A stretch of DNA of 64,000 nt from Saccharofermentans sp. (GTDB lineage: Bacteria; Bacillota; Clostridia; Saccharofermentanales; Saccharofermentanaceae), in the NCBI GenBank assembly GCA_024685385.1, contig JAIKVV010000079.1, positions 62,001 to 126,000 on the forward strand. Direction: 5' to 3'. The first letter of the stretch is position 1. Every line of letters begins with the position of its first letter. A program made the position numbers and the translations under genes. Under the pieces are notes generated by a model that had not been told where the DNA came from, did not search any database, and saw only the letters and a program-made list of their open reading frames with translations. Of the stretch, positions 44,188 through 53,552 are shown in pieces.

Positions 44188-44217
44188 AGGCTGTCACAGC
44201 AAGTGGCAGCCTTTTTT
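44188..44217 (+). terminator. Terminator after tRNA-Arg
   Basis: AGGCTGTCAC (44188-44197) pairs with GTGGCAGCCT (44203-44212) with one wobble, followed by TTTTT. Confidence 0.9.
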
Positions 44218-44242
44218 ATCATCATCTTCAAGGAGGTGCCTC

Positions 44243-44758
44243 ATGAGATTGCTCGTAGTAGTTGACATGCAGAACGATTTTATAGACGGGAGCCTGGGAT
44301 TTGAGGGAGCTTCGGCAATAATCCCCGGAATACTGTCGAGGATCGAAGAATACAAAGCATCGGGTGATGATGTCGTTTATACTCTCGATACACATGGTGA
44401 GGACTACCTTTCGACTCAGGAAGGGAAGAATCTTCCCGTGGTTCACTGCATTGAGGGAACAGAAGGTCATAAGCTTTGCCCGGCTCTTGAAGAGGCTCTT
44501 TCCGGATGCAGGGAGTTCCTTAAACCCACATTCGGCAGTACGGAATTAGGCGCTTTTATCGCAGCAGCTAATTACGATTCTATCGAATTCTGCGGCCTTG
44601 TATCCAATATCTGTGTCATCTCCAACGCTATGCTCGCAAAGGCTTTTGCCCCTGAAGCGAAGATCCTGGTCGATTCTTCTCTGACTGCATCGGCTTTCCC
44701 CGAACTTCACGAGGCTGCCATGGATGTTATGAGAGGTGTGCAGATAGAAGTTATCTGA
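44243..44758 (+). CDS. Cysteine hydrolase, isochorismatase/nicotinamidase family
   Basis: The 171-residue hydrolase has the catalytic Asp in VVDMQNDFIDG and the nucleophile Cys in EFCGLVSNICVISNAM, with a Lys in FLKPTFGST. The fold suits nicotinamidase, but substrate residues cannot be checked here. The ATG at 44243 has AAGGAGGTG. A longer upstream frame runs through the tRNA and is rejected. It sits just behind the tRNA terminator, so its promoter must be very close or read-through occurs. Confidence 0.88.
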   Translation: MRLLVVVDMQNDFIDGSLGFEGASAIIPGILSRIEEYKASGDDVVYTLDTHGEDYLSTQEGKNLPVVHCIEGTEGHKLCPALEEALSGCREFLKPTFGSTELGAFIAAANYDSIEFCGLVSNICVISNAMLAKAFAPEAKILVDSSLTASAFPELHEAAMDVMRGVQIEVI

Positions 44759-44841
44759 GCTTTTTTTGATTGCATTATGGCGGTCCGCTGTGTTACAATC
44801 CTATTTCGGTTAATAAGAACTAAATAAATGGAGGAAATATA

Positions 44842-46179
44842 ATGGCATCTACGATCGACAAGAAGGACGGCAATCTGGTCGTCATCAATTTCGAAGCAAC
44901 TAAGGAAGAACTTGATGCATCCATGCAGAAGGCATATTCCAAGAACAAGGGCAAGTTCCAGGTTCCCGGTTTCCGTAAGGGTAAGGTACCTTACAAGCTC
45001 GTTCTGCAGTACTACGGTGAGGGCGTACTCCTTGAGGACGCTATCACGGATCTTGCAAATACTGCTTATCCCGAGGCTATCAAGGAGCATGATCTGAAGC
45101 CTGTTTCCCGTCCGGAACTCGATGTAGAGTCCATTGATGAGAATGGTGTTAAGTACAATCTCACGGTAACAGTTAAGCCTGAAGTTAAGCTCGGCGCTTA
45201 TGAGGGCGTTGAGGTTCCTTACATGAAGCGTGAGGTAACGGATGAGGATATCGACCGCAGCATAGATGCTCTCCGCAGAAGGAATTCTTCTCTTGAGGAG
45301 ATCAGCGACAGAGCAGTTCAGGAAGGCGATACGGTCACGATCGACTATGAGGGCTTCAAGGACGGAGTCGCATTCGAAGGCGGCAAGGGTGAGAACTACA
45401 ATCTCAAGATCGGATCTCACTCCTTCATTCCCGGCTTCGAAGAGAAGATCATCGGTCATAGCGACGGTGAGGAGTTCACGATCGAAGTCAAGTTCCCTGA
45501 AGAGTATCACTCCGAAGAGCTTAAGGGTGCTGATGCCACATTCAATGTTAAGATCAATGCGATCAAGGCTGAGGTTATGCCTGAGCTTGATGATGAGTTC
45601 GCCAAGGATGTATCCGAGTTCGATACACTCGATGAGCTCCGCGCAGATATCCGCAAGAAAGAAGAGGAGAGAGCAGAGAAGGATGCCAAGGCTGCTTTCG
45701 AGAACGAGACAGTCCGTGTCGTATGCGACAACGCTGAAGTCGATATCCCTGACGTCATGATCGAGAATGAGATCGAGACGATGGCACAGGATCAGGCTAT
45801 GCGTATGAGCCAGCAGGGTATCGAGCTCGGCATGTATCTTAACTACATCGGCCAGTCCATGGAGGAATACAGAGAGTCCTTAAAGCCCATGGCAAGGGTT
45901 CGCGTTAAGTCTTCTCTCGTTGTTGAGGCAGTTGCCGAGAAGATCAATACCGAGATCACAGACGAGGATTATGAGGAAGAGATCAAGGTCATGGCAGACA
46001 GCTACCGTATGAGCGTTGAGGATATAAAGAACGCCATCGGTGAAGACAACGAGATGATCAAGGATCAGATCCGCGGCAGAAAGACCGTTGAATACCTTGC
46101 ATCCAAGGCTGTCAAGACTGAGCCTAAGCCTGCTGAAGAGGATAAGGCTGAGGAAGCCGCTGCCGAAACAGAAGAGTAA
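44842..46179 (+). CDS. tig: Trigger factor, ribosome-associated chaperone
   Basis: The 445-residue chaperone has an N-terminal ribosome-binding domain with the GFRKGK-type loop. A FKBP-like prolyl isomerase domain (about 155-240) has VQEGDTVTIDYEGFKDG, and a helical C-terminal arm follows. The last 20 residues are acidic Ala/Glu rich. TGGAGGAAAT precedes the ATG. It is followed by a terminator and then clpX, a common order in Bacillota. Confidence 0.96.
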   Translation: MASTIDKKDGNLVVINFEATKEELDASMQKAYSKNKGKFQVPGFRKGKVPYKLVLQYYGEGVLLEDAITDLANTAYPEAIKEHDLKPVSRPELDVESIDENGVKYNLTVTVKPEVKLGAYEGVEVPYMKREVTDEDIDRSIDALRRRNSSLEEISDRAVQEGDTVTIDYEGFKDGVAFEGGKGENYNLKIGSHSFIPGFEEKIIGHSDGEEFTIEVKFPEEYHSEELKGADATFNVKINAIKAEVMPELDDEFAKDVSEFDTLDELRADIRKKEEERAEKDAKAAFENETVRVVCDNAEVDIPDVMIENEIETMAQDQAMRMSQQGIELGMYLNYIGQSMEEYRESLKPMARVRVKSSLVVEAVAEKINTEITDEDYEEEIKVMADSYRMSVEDIKNAIGEDNEMIKDQIRGRKTVEYLASKAVKTEPKPAEEDKAEEAAAETEE

Positions 46180-46199
46180 TCTTTAGCGAAAAGATAAGA

Positions 46200-46241
46200 A
46201 CCGGGACTGTCTCGATTATGGAGACGGTCCCGGTTTCGATT
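46200..46241 (+). terminator. Terminator after tig
   Basis: A 14-bp stem (46200-46213 with 46221-46234, one wobble) with a 7-nt loop is followed by TTCGATTT. Confidence 0.88.
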
Positions 46242-46336
46242 TACAGGCTCGTTACATTTTGCCAAAGCCTATAGATTATTTAAGAATAATGATAAAATAT
46301 TAAGTTGTAAGAAGCATTTTAAGAACGAGGTGTTTT

Positions 46337-47671
46337 ATGGCAGGTTCCAAATACGGTTCTGATATGGAAAGAGACATCATCAGCTGCTCATTCTGCGGTA
46401 AATCCGAGTATGAGGTGCCGAGACTCTTTTCAGGTGTTAATTGCTATATCTGCATAGACTGTATCCGCACGGCATACGGAGTCGTTGCCGAAGAGGAGAA
46501 GGTAAGCCGCAAGAGGAAGATGCGCTCCATCAAGCCGTCATCCGTTATCACACCCCATGAGATAAAGGATAAGCTCGACGAGTATGTAGAGGGCCAGGAT
46601 GAAGCCAAGATAGCTCTTTCCGTAGCAGTCTATAACCACTACAAGAGAGTTTTCTCGGATCTTCCGGCTGACGATACCGAGATCACAAAGAGCAATATCC
46701 TCATGCTGGGACCCACGGGAAGCGGTAAGACGCTGCTGGCCCAGACCCTTGCGAGGATCCTTGACGTTCCTTTTGCCGTAGGTGATGCCACCAACCTTAC
46801 ACAGGCAGGTTATGTCGGCGAAGACGTTGAGAACATACTTCTCAACCTGATCATCGCCGCTGATTATGATATCGAGAGAGCAAAGGTCGGTATCGTATAT
46901 ATCGATGAGATAGACAAGATAACAAAGAAGACGGAGAACGTGTCGATCACCAGAGACGTCGGCGGCGAAGGCGTTCAACAGGCTCTCTTGAAGATCCTTG
47001 AAAGCACGGTTGCAAATGTTCCTCCCAAGGGCGGACGCAAGCATCCCAACGAAGAGTGCATCAAGATCGATACCACCAATATCCTCTTTATCTGCGGCGG
47101 TGCCTTCGACGGCCTTGACGAGATAATCTCTTCCAGAGTTGAAGAGAAGAAGTTCGGATTCGATGCGGAAGTCTTGTCGGCAAGAGAAAAACACTCAGGC
47201 GCTTATTTCCATGAAGTCCTTCCCGAGGACCTCATGAAATACGGTCTCATTCCCGAGTTTATCGGTCGTGTACCCGTTACGGTCGCACTTGATAAGCTCG
47301 ATTGTGATGCTCTTGTCAATGTCCTTACGAGACCCAAGAATTCCCTTGTAAGACAGTATGTCAAGCTCCTCAAGATGGACGGTGTCGATCTGAGATTCGA
47401 AGAAGAGGCTCTGCGTGCGATCGCAGAGAAGGCTCTTGAGAGGAAGACGGGCGCAAGAGGCCTGTCATCGATCATCGAGGACTGCATGAGAAAGGTCATG
47501 TATGATGTTCCTTCCGAAAAGGAGATCAAGGAATGCATCATCACCAAGGAGTGCATTACAGAAGGAAAGCAGCCTACACTCATCTATAAGAAGAGCAGCA
47601 AATCAGCTTCCCAGGCGCATAATCTCAAGTTTAACGATGCATCCGATGCATCTGCGGTATCGCCGGCTTAA
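46337..47671 (+). CDS. clpX: ATP-dependent Clp protease ATP-binding subunit ClpX
   Basis: The 444-residue AAA+ unfoldase has an N-terminal zinc-binding domain with CSFCGK and CYICIDC. Walker A is LGPTGSGKT, Walker B VYIDEIDK and the pore loop YVGED. The sensor region is followed by the [11 protein letters not shown] segment. It feeds substrates, including tmRNA-tagged proteins, to ClpP. No clpP is next to it; tig lies just upstream. The last 25 residues are a Ser/Ala-rich tail. Confidence 0.96.
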   Translation: MAGSKYGSDMERDIISCSFCGKSEYEVPRLFSGVNCYICIDCIRTAYGVVAEEEKVSRKRKMRSIKPSSVITPHEIKDKLDEYVEGQDEAKIALSVAVYNHYKRVFSDLPADDTEITKSNILMLGPTGSGKTLLAQTLARILDVPFAVGDATNLTQAGYVGEDVENILLNLIIAADYDIERAKVGIVYIDEIDKITKKTENVSITRDVGGEGVQQALLKILESTVANVPPKGGRKHPNEECIKIDTTNILFICGGAFDGLDEIISSRVEEKKFGFDAEVLSAREKHSGAYFHEVLPEDLMKYGLIPEFIGRVPVTVALDKLDCDALVNVLTRPKNSLVRQYVKLLKMDGVDLRFEEEALRAIAEKALERKTGARGLSSIIEDCMRKVMYDVPSEKEIKECIITKECITEGKQPTLIYKKSSKSASQAHNLKFNDASDASAVSPA

Positions 47672-47698
47672 GGTTAACAGAATAACTGACTGCAGATC

Positions 47699-47726
47699 AC
47701 AGGTCCCGTCCGGGACCTGTTTTTTG
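47699..47726 (+). terminator. Terminator after clpX
   Basis: ACAGGTCCC (47699-47707) pairs with GGGACCTGT (47712-47720) around a 4-nt loop, followed by six Ts counting the last stem base. Confidence 0.92.
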
Positions 47727-47840
47727 TCTTGGCCGGGTCAGCTGATATCACATATTTTATTGCCTGTGTCTTATATCGCTCGTATAATAAGGTTGTCTCC
47801 TGTAAAGGACCCGGAATAATTAAAGCGGAGGATAAGATAC

Positions 47841-48788
47841 ATGGCAAAGTATAATATCTGTCTCGACATCGGCGGAACAAAGGTATTGGGAGCCGTTTTC
47901 AATTCGAAAAAAGAGATCATCGCAAGGATCAAGCGCAAGACCACGGAGGACGGGGATTCGACCGATAATGTCGAGGATGTCATCATAAGGTCTGTCGAAG
48001 AGCTGATCAAGGAATCCGGCATCAAAATGAATGAGATAAATGCAATATCCGCGGGTGCTCCCGGGGTCATCGACCAGGACAAGGGGATCGTGCTTTTTTC
48101 GCCCAATCTCCCCTGGAGAAACTATAATATCAGGAAACCGATAGAAGATAAGTTCGGAGCTCCTTTCCATATCGGAAATGACGTAAATCTCGGTGTTCTG
48201 GGAGAATATAAATACGGCGTTGCCAAGGGCTTAAAGAATGTAGTAGGCCTCTTTGTCGGAACCGGAATGGGAGGAGGCCTTATCCTTGACGGCAAACTCT
48301 ATACGGGTAACCAGTTTAAGGCAGCCGAATACGGTCACATGATACTGGATCCCGAAGGACCTTTGTGCAACTGCGGTCAGCGCGGCTGTCTGGAGGCGTT
48401 CTCGTCAAAACAGGGAATGTCTGCATACATAAAGCAGCAGGTATCAAGAGGCAGAAAGACCGTTATGGAAGATGCCATAACCGGAAGCACATTTAAGGCG
48501 AAAGCGCTTAAGAAAGCCTTGAAGAGCGGTGACGAAGTCGCAATAGAAGCAGTCGACAGAGCATGTCATTATCTGGCTGTGGCATCGGGCAATCTTGTCA
48601 ATACTTTCAGCCCCGAGATGGTAGTATACGGCGGCGGTGTTATCGAAGCCAACGGTGATTATTTCCTGGAGAAGATACTGAAGGAAGTTGACAGATATTG
48701 CATGCCGTCCATCAGGGATACGGTTAAGTTTGCCAATGCAGCTTTGGGTGATGACTCCATCATATACGGAGCTTTGTCACTGATCTGA
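47841..48788 (+). CDS. ROK-family glucokinase
   Basis: The 315-residue sugar kinase has the ATP loop DIGGTKVLGAVF, the sugar-binding GNDVNLGVLGE (with catalytic Asp) and AAEYGHMIL. The ROK zinc motif CNCGQRGCLE is present. It most likely phosphorylates glucose in the cytoplasm. There is no DNA-binding domain, so it is not a ROK repressor. GGAGG precedes the ATG. It is a single gene after the clpX terminator. Confidence 0.9.
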   Translation: MAKYNICLDIGGTKVLGAVFNSKKEIIARIKRKTTEDGDSTDNVEDVIIRSVEELIKESGIKMNEINAISAGAPGVIDQDKGIVLFSPNLPWRNYNIRKPIEDKFGAPFHIGNDVNLGVLGEYKYGVAKGLKNVVGLFVGTGMGGGLILDGKLYTGNQFKAAEYGHMILDPEGPLCNCGQRGCLEAFSSKQGMSAYIKQQVSRGRKTVMEDAITGSTFKAKALKKALKSGDEVAIEAVDRACHYLAVASGNLVNTFSPEMVVYGGGVIEANGDYFLEKILKEVDRYCMPSIRDTVKFANAALGDDSIIYGALSLI

Positions 48789-48936
48789 TCCAAAGAGGCA
48801 AGATCACAGCAAATAAACTATTAGAAACGTTTGGCGCAGAAGACTTTTATATCGAAAATCCATCCTCAATAAGTACGCGTATTATGTTATAATAATCGCT
48901 TGAACGACATAAACGCGAAAGAAGGATGATTTTTAC

Positions 48937-51594
48937 ATGCCAAGGATCGATAATATCAATAAGACCTTTGACCCGAACGAGGCTGAACAGAGGTTATACA
49001 GCAGATGGATGGAAGCCGGATATTTTAAGCCGGATGAGGATCCTTCCAAGGAAGCTTTCTCCATCGTAATGCCCCCGCCGAACATCACGGGCCAGCTTCA
49101 TATGGGTCATGCCCTGGATAACACTCTCCAGGATATACTTGCGCGTTACAAGAGAATGAGAGGCTATTCCGTTCTCTGGCTTCCCGGCACTGACCACGCA
49201 TCCATTGCAACAGAAGCAAGGATCGTTGAGCAGATGAGAAAAGAAGGCATCTACAAGGAAGATCTCGGAAGAGAAAAGTTCCTTGAGAGAGCCTGGGCCT
49301 GGAAAGAACAGTATGGCGGCAGGATCGTCGAGCAGCTCAAGAAGATAGGTTCTTCCTGCGACTGGTCACGCGAGCGCTTTACAATGGATGAAGGCTGCTC
49401 TGAGGCCGTAAAGGAAGTTTTTGTTAAGTACTATAATCAGGGACTTATCTACAGGGGAGAGAGGATCATCAACTGGTGTCCTCATTGCCTTACTTCAATT
49501 TCCAACGCTGAGGTTGAATACGAAGATCAGGCCGGCCATTTCTGGCATTTAAGATATCCCCTGGAAGACGGATCAGGTTATGTGAATCTTGCAACGACAA
49601 GACCTGAGACTCTCTTAGGCGATACAGCAGTTGCAGTCAATCCCAAGGATGAGCGTTATAAGGACATCGTCGGCAAGAACGTTATCCTGCCCTTGGTTGG
49701 CCGTAAGATCCCCGTTGTTGCAGACGACTATGTTGATATCGAATTCGGTACGGGTGTCGTTAAGATCACACCTGCACACGACCCTAACGACTTTGAGGTA
49801 GGCGCAAGACACGATCTTCCCATCGTCAACGTTCTTACGGAAGATGCAAAGATCACGGAAGACTACCCCAAGTACGCAGGCATGGACAGATATGAAGCCC
49901 GCAAGGCCATCGTTGCAGATCTTGAAGAGGGCGGATTCCTCATCAAGACGGAAGACTATTCCCACAACGTCGGTACCTGCTACCGTTGCGGCACTACGAT
50001 CGAGCCCCGCGTATCTTTGCAGTGGTTCGTTAAGATGGAAGAACTTGCAAAGCCCGCCATCGAGTGTGTTAAGGACGGAAGGATCAGATTCGTTCCCGAA
50101 AGATTTGACAAGAACTATTTCAACTGGATGGAAGATATCCGTGACTGGTGTATCTCCAGGCAGCTCTGGTGGGGTCACAGGATCCCGGCGTTCTATTGTG
50201 ATGACTGCGGTGAGATCGTTGTAACCAAGGACGAGACTGCAGTATGTCCCAAGTGCGGCAAGGAGATGCGTCAGGATCCCGATACTCTCGATACCTGGTT
50301 CTCTTCTGCGCTCTGGCCTTTCTCAACAATGGGCTGGCCCGATAAGACAGATGATCTTGCCAAATACTATCCTACGACTACTCTCGTAACAGGATACGAC
50401 ATCATAACATTCTGGGTGTCCAGGATGATCGTTGCAGGTATGGCTCACATGAATGACGTTCCTTTCAGGGATGTTCTTATCCATGGTCTCGTAAGAGATG
50501 AGCAGGGAAGGAAGATGAGTAAATCCTTAGGCAACGGTATCGATCCTCTTGAAGTCATTGCAGAGTATGGCACCGATTCCTTAAGATATGCTCTCGTTAC
50601 TGGTAATGCTCCCGGTAATGACCAGAGATATCTGCCTTCCAAGGTCAATATGGGAAGAAATCTTTCCAACAAGATGTGGAATGCAATGAGATTCGTTGTC
50701 ATGAATACAGATGACGATGCTGATTTCTCCAAGGTTTCTGCTGATAACTACACATTGGAAGATAAGTGGATCCTTGATAAGCTTCATACACTGGTCGCAG
50801 AGGCTACCGTCAATATCGACAGATATGATTTCGGCGTAGCTCTCCAGAAGACAGTTGATTTCCTCTGGGATGATTTCTGTGACTGGTATATCGAGATCTC
50901 CAAGACAAGGCTTTTCGACAAGGAGTGTCCTACGAGGATCGAGGCAATGTATCTTCTCAATTATGTTCTTGGCACGGCAGCAAAGCTTCTGCATCCTTTC
51001 ATGCCTTTCATTACAGAGGAGATCTTCGATAATCTCGTTATCGACGGCAAGAAGGATTCCATCATGATCGATGTATGGCCCGATGCTGATGATATTCCGT
51101 CTTATAAGGCTGAAGGCAGACAGATGGAGACTTTGATCGATGCGATCAGATCGATCCGTAATGTAAGAGCAGAGATGAATGTTGCTCCTTCACGCAAGGC
51201 CAGCATCATCGTTGTTGCTCCCGAGAAGGCAGTTGCCGACATGTTTGTTGACGGAAAGGCTTTCCTTGAGAAACTTGCATCCGTTGCAGATCTTGCAACT
51301 CAGTCAGATAAGGCAGGCATCCCATCAACAGCAGTAGCCGCAATGTTTGACGGCGGTGAGATCTATATCCCGCTGGAAGATCTCATCGATGTCGAAAAAG
51401 AACTTGAGCGTCTTGCGTCAGAGAGGGAAAAGCTCGACGGCGAGATCAAGAGAGTTGAAGTCAAGCTTGCCAATACCGAGTTTGTTTCCAAGGCTCCCGA
51501 GAAGGTCGTTAACGCCGAGAGGGAAAAGCTCGAGAAGTACCGCAATATGCATGCTTCGATCGATGACAGGATCAGATCACTTACAAATAAATAA
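48937..51594 (+). CDS. valS: Valyl-tRNA synthetase
   Basis: The 885-residue class I enzyme has HMGHALDNT (HIGH motif), the CP1 editing domain (about 190-340), a zinc knuckle pair CYRCG and CPKCGKEM, and KMSKSLGNGIDP. An anticodon-binding domain and a C-terminal coiled coil (about 815-883) follow. It charges tRNA-Val. An AAGAAGGATG site lies ahead of the ATG. The 148-nt leader has no T-box motif. A TATAAT at about 48889 may be its -10. Confidence 0.97.
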   Translation: MPRIDNINKTFDPNEAEQRLYSRWMEAGYFKPDEDPSKEAFSIVMPPPNITGQLHMGHALDNTLQDILARYKRMRGYSVLWLPGTDHASIATEARIVEQMRKEGIYKEDLGREKFLERAWAWKEQYGGRIVEQLKKIGSSCDWSRERFTMDEGCSEAVKEVFVKYYNQGLIYRGERIINWCPHCLTSISNAEVEYEDQAGHFWHLRYPLEDGSGYVNLATTRPETLLGDTAVAVNPKDERYKDIVGKNVILPLVGRKIPVVADDYVDIEFGTGVVKITPAHDPNDFEVGARHDLPIVNVLTEDAKITEDYPKYAGMDRYEARKAIVADLEEGGFLIKTEDYSHNVGTCYRCGTTIEPRVSLQWFVKMEELAKPAIECVKDGRIRFVPERFDKNYFNWMEDIRDWCISRQLWWGHRIPAFYCDDCGEIVVTKDETAVCPKCGKEMRQDPDTLDTWFSSALWPFSTMGWPDKTDDLAKYYPTTTLVTGYDIITFWVSRMIVAGMAHMNDVPFRDVLIHGLVRDEQGRKMSKSLGNGIDPLEVIAEYGTDSLRYALVTGNAPGNDQRYLPSKVNMGRNLSNKMWNAMRFVVMNTDDDADFSKVSADNYTLEDKWILDKLHTLVAEATVNIDRYDFGVALQKTVDFLWDDFCDWYIEISKTRLFDKECPTRIEAMYLLNYVLGTAAKLLHPFMPFITEEIFDNLVIDGKKDSIMIDVWPDADDIPSYKAEGRQMETLIDAIRSIRNVRAEMNVAPSRKASIIVVAPEKAVADMFVDGKAFLEKLASVADLATQSDKAGIPSTAVAAMFDGGEIYIPLEDLIDVEKELERLASEREKLDGEIKRVEVKLANTEFVSKAPEKVVNAEREKLEKYRNMHASIDDRIRSLTNK

Positions 51595-51619
51595 ACCGTA
51601 AATATTCAGGAGGTGTTAC

Positions 51620-52399
51620 ATGTCTACAGGTTTTGAAAATCAGGAACTTATTGCTAAACTGCCCCAGTCCGGAGTCCATTGTTATCCGGCATCGGGTTCC
51701 AAGATCATGCGCAACCGCATCGTATCCGCTATCGTATTTCTTGCAAGCGCGGGTCTGGGAGGATATCTCCTTACCCAGGGATCGGCTCTTTACATCACGC
51801 CTTTTCTCTTTGCAGGACTTCTTTTCATCGTTGCGGTCATCATGATCCTTGTATTCTGCCAGACTTTCCTGTCTGCCAAGTACCGTGTCGCAGTCGACTA
51901 TAACGAGAAGAAGATCTTCCTCCGCTACAGATACAGCAAGATCGCCATTCCTTTCGAAAACTTTGACGGCCGCAAGGGCGCTCCCGACAAGGCTGAGCGT
52001 ATGCTCGACAATGCATCCGGAAGCGCAAATGAATATCTCATCCTTGATGACGTTTTCGAGGATGCATGTTTCCAGACATCTGCAAAGGACCTGGCTTCCC
52101 GCGAGGATTTCGAGCAGCTTAAGGCTGACTGCTTTGCGATCGCAGAGGCTTACGGCGCAAGGAACAGCGAGGACAAGGTCAAGTTCTATTATGAGAAGGA
52201 CGACAAGAAAGCTGAGTCTTCCTCTGAAGTAGGTGATATCGTTGATGCTGCCCTGAACGAAGCAAAGGACGTAAGTGAAGACAAGGTTGAAGAAGTTAAA
52301 GAAGCAGTTGAAGAAAAGGTTTCTGAAGTTGTTGAAGCCGTTAAGGAAACTGCAGAAGAAGCAGTCGAAAAGGCTGCCGACAAGGTTTCTGAAGACTGA
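51620..52399 (+). CDS. Membrane protein with acidic amphipathic C-terminal tail, unknown
   Basis: The 259-residue protein has two membrane helices near the N-terminus (about 36-55 and 60-83). A small domain follows (about 88-185) with KYRVAVDYNEKKIFLRYRYSK. A long tail (about 208-258) is built of Val/Ala/Glu/Lys repeats such as KVEEVKEAVEEKVSEVVEAV. The tail should form a charged amphipathic helix, like LEA or apolipoprotein repeats. GGAGGTGTTAC precedes the ATG, 25 nt after valS, so it may share that transcript. Family unrecognised. Confidence 0.7.
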   Translation: MSTGFENQELIAKLPQSGVHCYPASGSKIMRNRIVSAIVFLASAGLGGYLLTQGSALYITPFLFAGLLFIVAVIMILVFCQTFLSAKYRVAVDYNEKKIFLRYRYSKIAIPFENFDGRKGAPDKAERMLDNASGSANEYLILDDVFEDACFQTSAKDLASREDFEQLKADCFAIAEAYGARNSEDKVKFYYEKDDKKAESSSEVGDIVDAALNEAKDVSEDKVEEVKEAVEEKVSEVVEAVKETAEEAVEKAADKVSED

Positions 52400-52435
52400 C
52401 AAACGCGATCCGCTTATTAAGTTCGGGAGATCCAT

Positions 52436-53464
52436 ATGAAGAGATTTGAAGGCTTCGAGCACGGGATTAATCTGGGGGGATGGCTTTCGCAGTGCGATTA
52501 TTCCAAAGAGCGCTACGACAAGTTCATCACGGAAGAAGATATCAGGACCATTGCCTCATGGGGGCTTGACCATATAAGGCTTCCCATTGACTATAATCTT
52601 GTCGAGACCGAAGACGGCAGCTGCATCGAAGAAGGCTTTGCCTATATAGACAAGGCCGTTGAATGGTGTGACAAAGCAGGGCTTAATCTCATCATCGATC
52701 TTCATAAGACTTATGGTTATTCCTTTGATCACCTGGTAAATGAGGCCGGTTTTTTCGAAAACAGAGATTATCAGGAACGTTTCTTCCGCCTTTGGGAGAC
52801 ACTGGCAAAAAGATACGGCAACAGACCTTCATCCATTGCATTCGAACTTCTTAATGAAGTAACGAAGAAGGAATATTGTGAAACATGGAACAGTATTGCT
52901 TCGGAATGTGTTAAGAGGATCAGAATGACAGCCCCTGAAGTTAAGATTCTTCTTGGAGGCTATTACAATAACTGCATCGAAGCGATAGTCGATCTTGACA
53001 TGCCTTACGATGAGAACATCGTATATAACTTCCATTTCTATGAACCCTTGATCTTTACCCATCAGGGTGCCTTCTGGGTGAAAGGAATGGATACTTCCTT
53101 CAGGATCGCGATCGATGCTCCTTATTCCGAATTGGACAGGTGTTCAAAAGAGCAGTTTGAACAGGCATCATTGTCTTTAGACGGCTTTGATCCTGATGCG
53201 AACCTATCGATGGAATACTTTGAAAAAAGCTTTTCTGAGGCAGTCAAGATCTGCGAAGAGAGGGGCACGGCCCTTTATTGCGGTGAGTACGGAGTTATAG
53301 AACAGGCTGATCCAAAAGAGATCCTTAAATGGTATCAGATGATCTCAGCTGCTTTCGATAAATACGGCATAGGACGCGCTTCCTGGACCTATAAGGAAAT
53401 GGACTTCGGTCTTACCGACGGTTGTCTTGCATCGGTAAAGGATGAGATCGTCCGCCTTTTGTGA
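52436..53464 (+). CDS. Glycoside hydrolase family 5-like enzyme, cytoplasmic
   Basis: The 342-residue TIM-barrel enzyme begins with the GINLGGWLS motif of GH5 endoglucanase/exoglucanase members. The acid/base Glu is in AFELLNEV (about 141) and the nucleophile Glu in YCGEYGV (about 285), with a HxY-type VYNFHFYEP between. There is no signal peptide, so it acts inside the cell, presumably on imported oligosaccharides. A GGGAGA site precedes the ATG. A terminator that also overlaps the bioY promoter ends it. Confidence 0.88.
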   Translation: MKRFEGFEHGINLGGWLSQCDYSKERYDKFITEEDIRTIASWGLDHIRLPIDYNLVETEDGSCIEEGFAYIDKAVEWCDKAGLNLIIDLHKTYGYSFDHLVNEAGFFENRDYQERFFRLWETLAKRYGNRPSSIAFELLNEVTKKEYCETWNSIASECVKRIRMTAPEVKILLGGYYNNCIEAIVDLDMPYDENIVYNFHFYEPLIFTHQGAFWVKGMDTSFRIAIDAPYSELDRCSKEQFEQASLSLDGFDPDANLSMEYFEKSFSEAVKICEERGTALYCGEYGVIEQADPKEILKWYQMISAAFDKYGIGRASWTYKEMDFGLTDGCLASVKDEIVRLL

Positions 53465-53496
53465 TTGTAAAGTTCGTTTCGATTTGTGCTTTACAA
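53465..53496. promoter_or_regulatory. Candidate BirA operator before bioY
   Basis: TTGTAAA (53465-53471) and TTTACAA (53490-53496) form the outer halves of the known BirA site TTGTAAACC-N14/16-GGTTTACAA with matching distance (18 nt between). The right half overlaps the -35 of bioY, so biotin-loaded BirA would block transcription. The CC/GG inner bases are not conserved. Confidence 0.75.
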
Positions 53497-53518
53497 TTAA
53501 AACTCATATGAGTATAAT
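53490..53518 (+). promoter_or_regulatory. Promoter of bioY
   Basis: TTTACA (53490-53495) and a consensus TATAAT (53513-53518) are 17 nt apart. The start of transcription is predicted near 53525, giving a leader of about 28 nt. Confidence 0.8.
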
Positions 53519-53552
53519 CCGTCTTGTATCTAAGATATAAGGCGGTTTTTAT
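53519..53552 (+). terminator. Terminator of the GH5 gene nested in the bioY promoter
   Basis: CCGTCTTGTATCT (53519-53531) pairs with AGATATAAGGCGG (53533-53545) with two wobbles, then five Ts run into the bioY ATG. Transcripts begun at the bioY promoter would lack the first six bases of the stem and should escape it. Confidence 0.75.

Noticed and set aside
44123..44242. Longer frame for the cysteine hydrolase beginning inside tRNA-Arg
   Set aside because: The frame runs through the tRNA and its terminator. The ATG at 44243 has a strong AAGGAGGTG site and begins the conserved domain.
48789..48936. T-box leader before valS
   Set aside because: The 148-nt gap contains neither the T-box motif nor a terminator hairpin.
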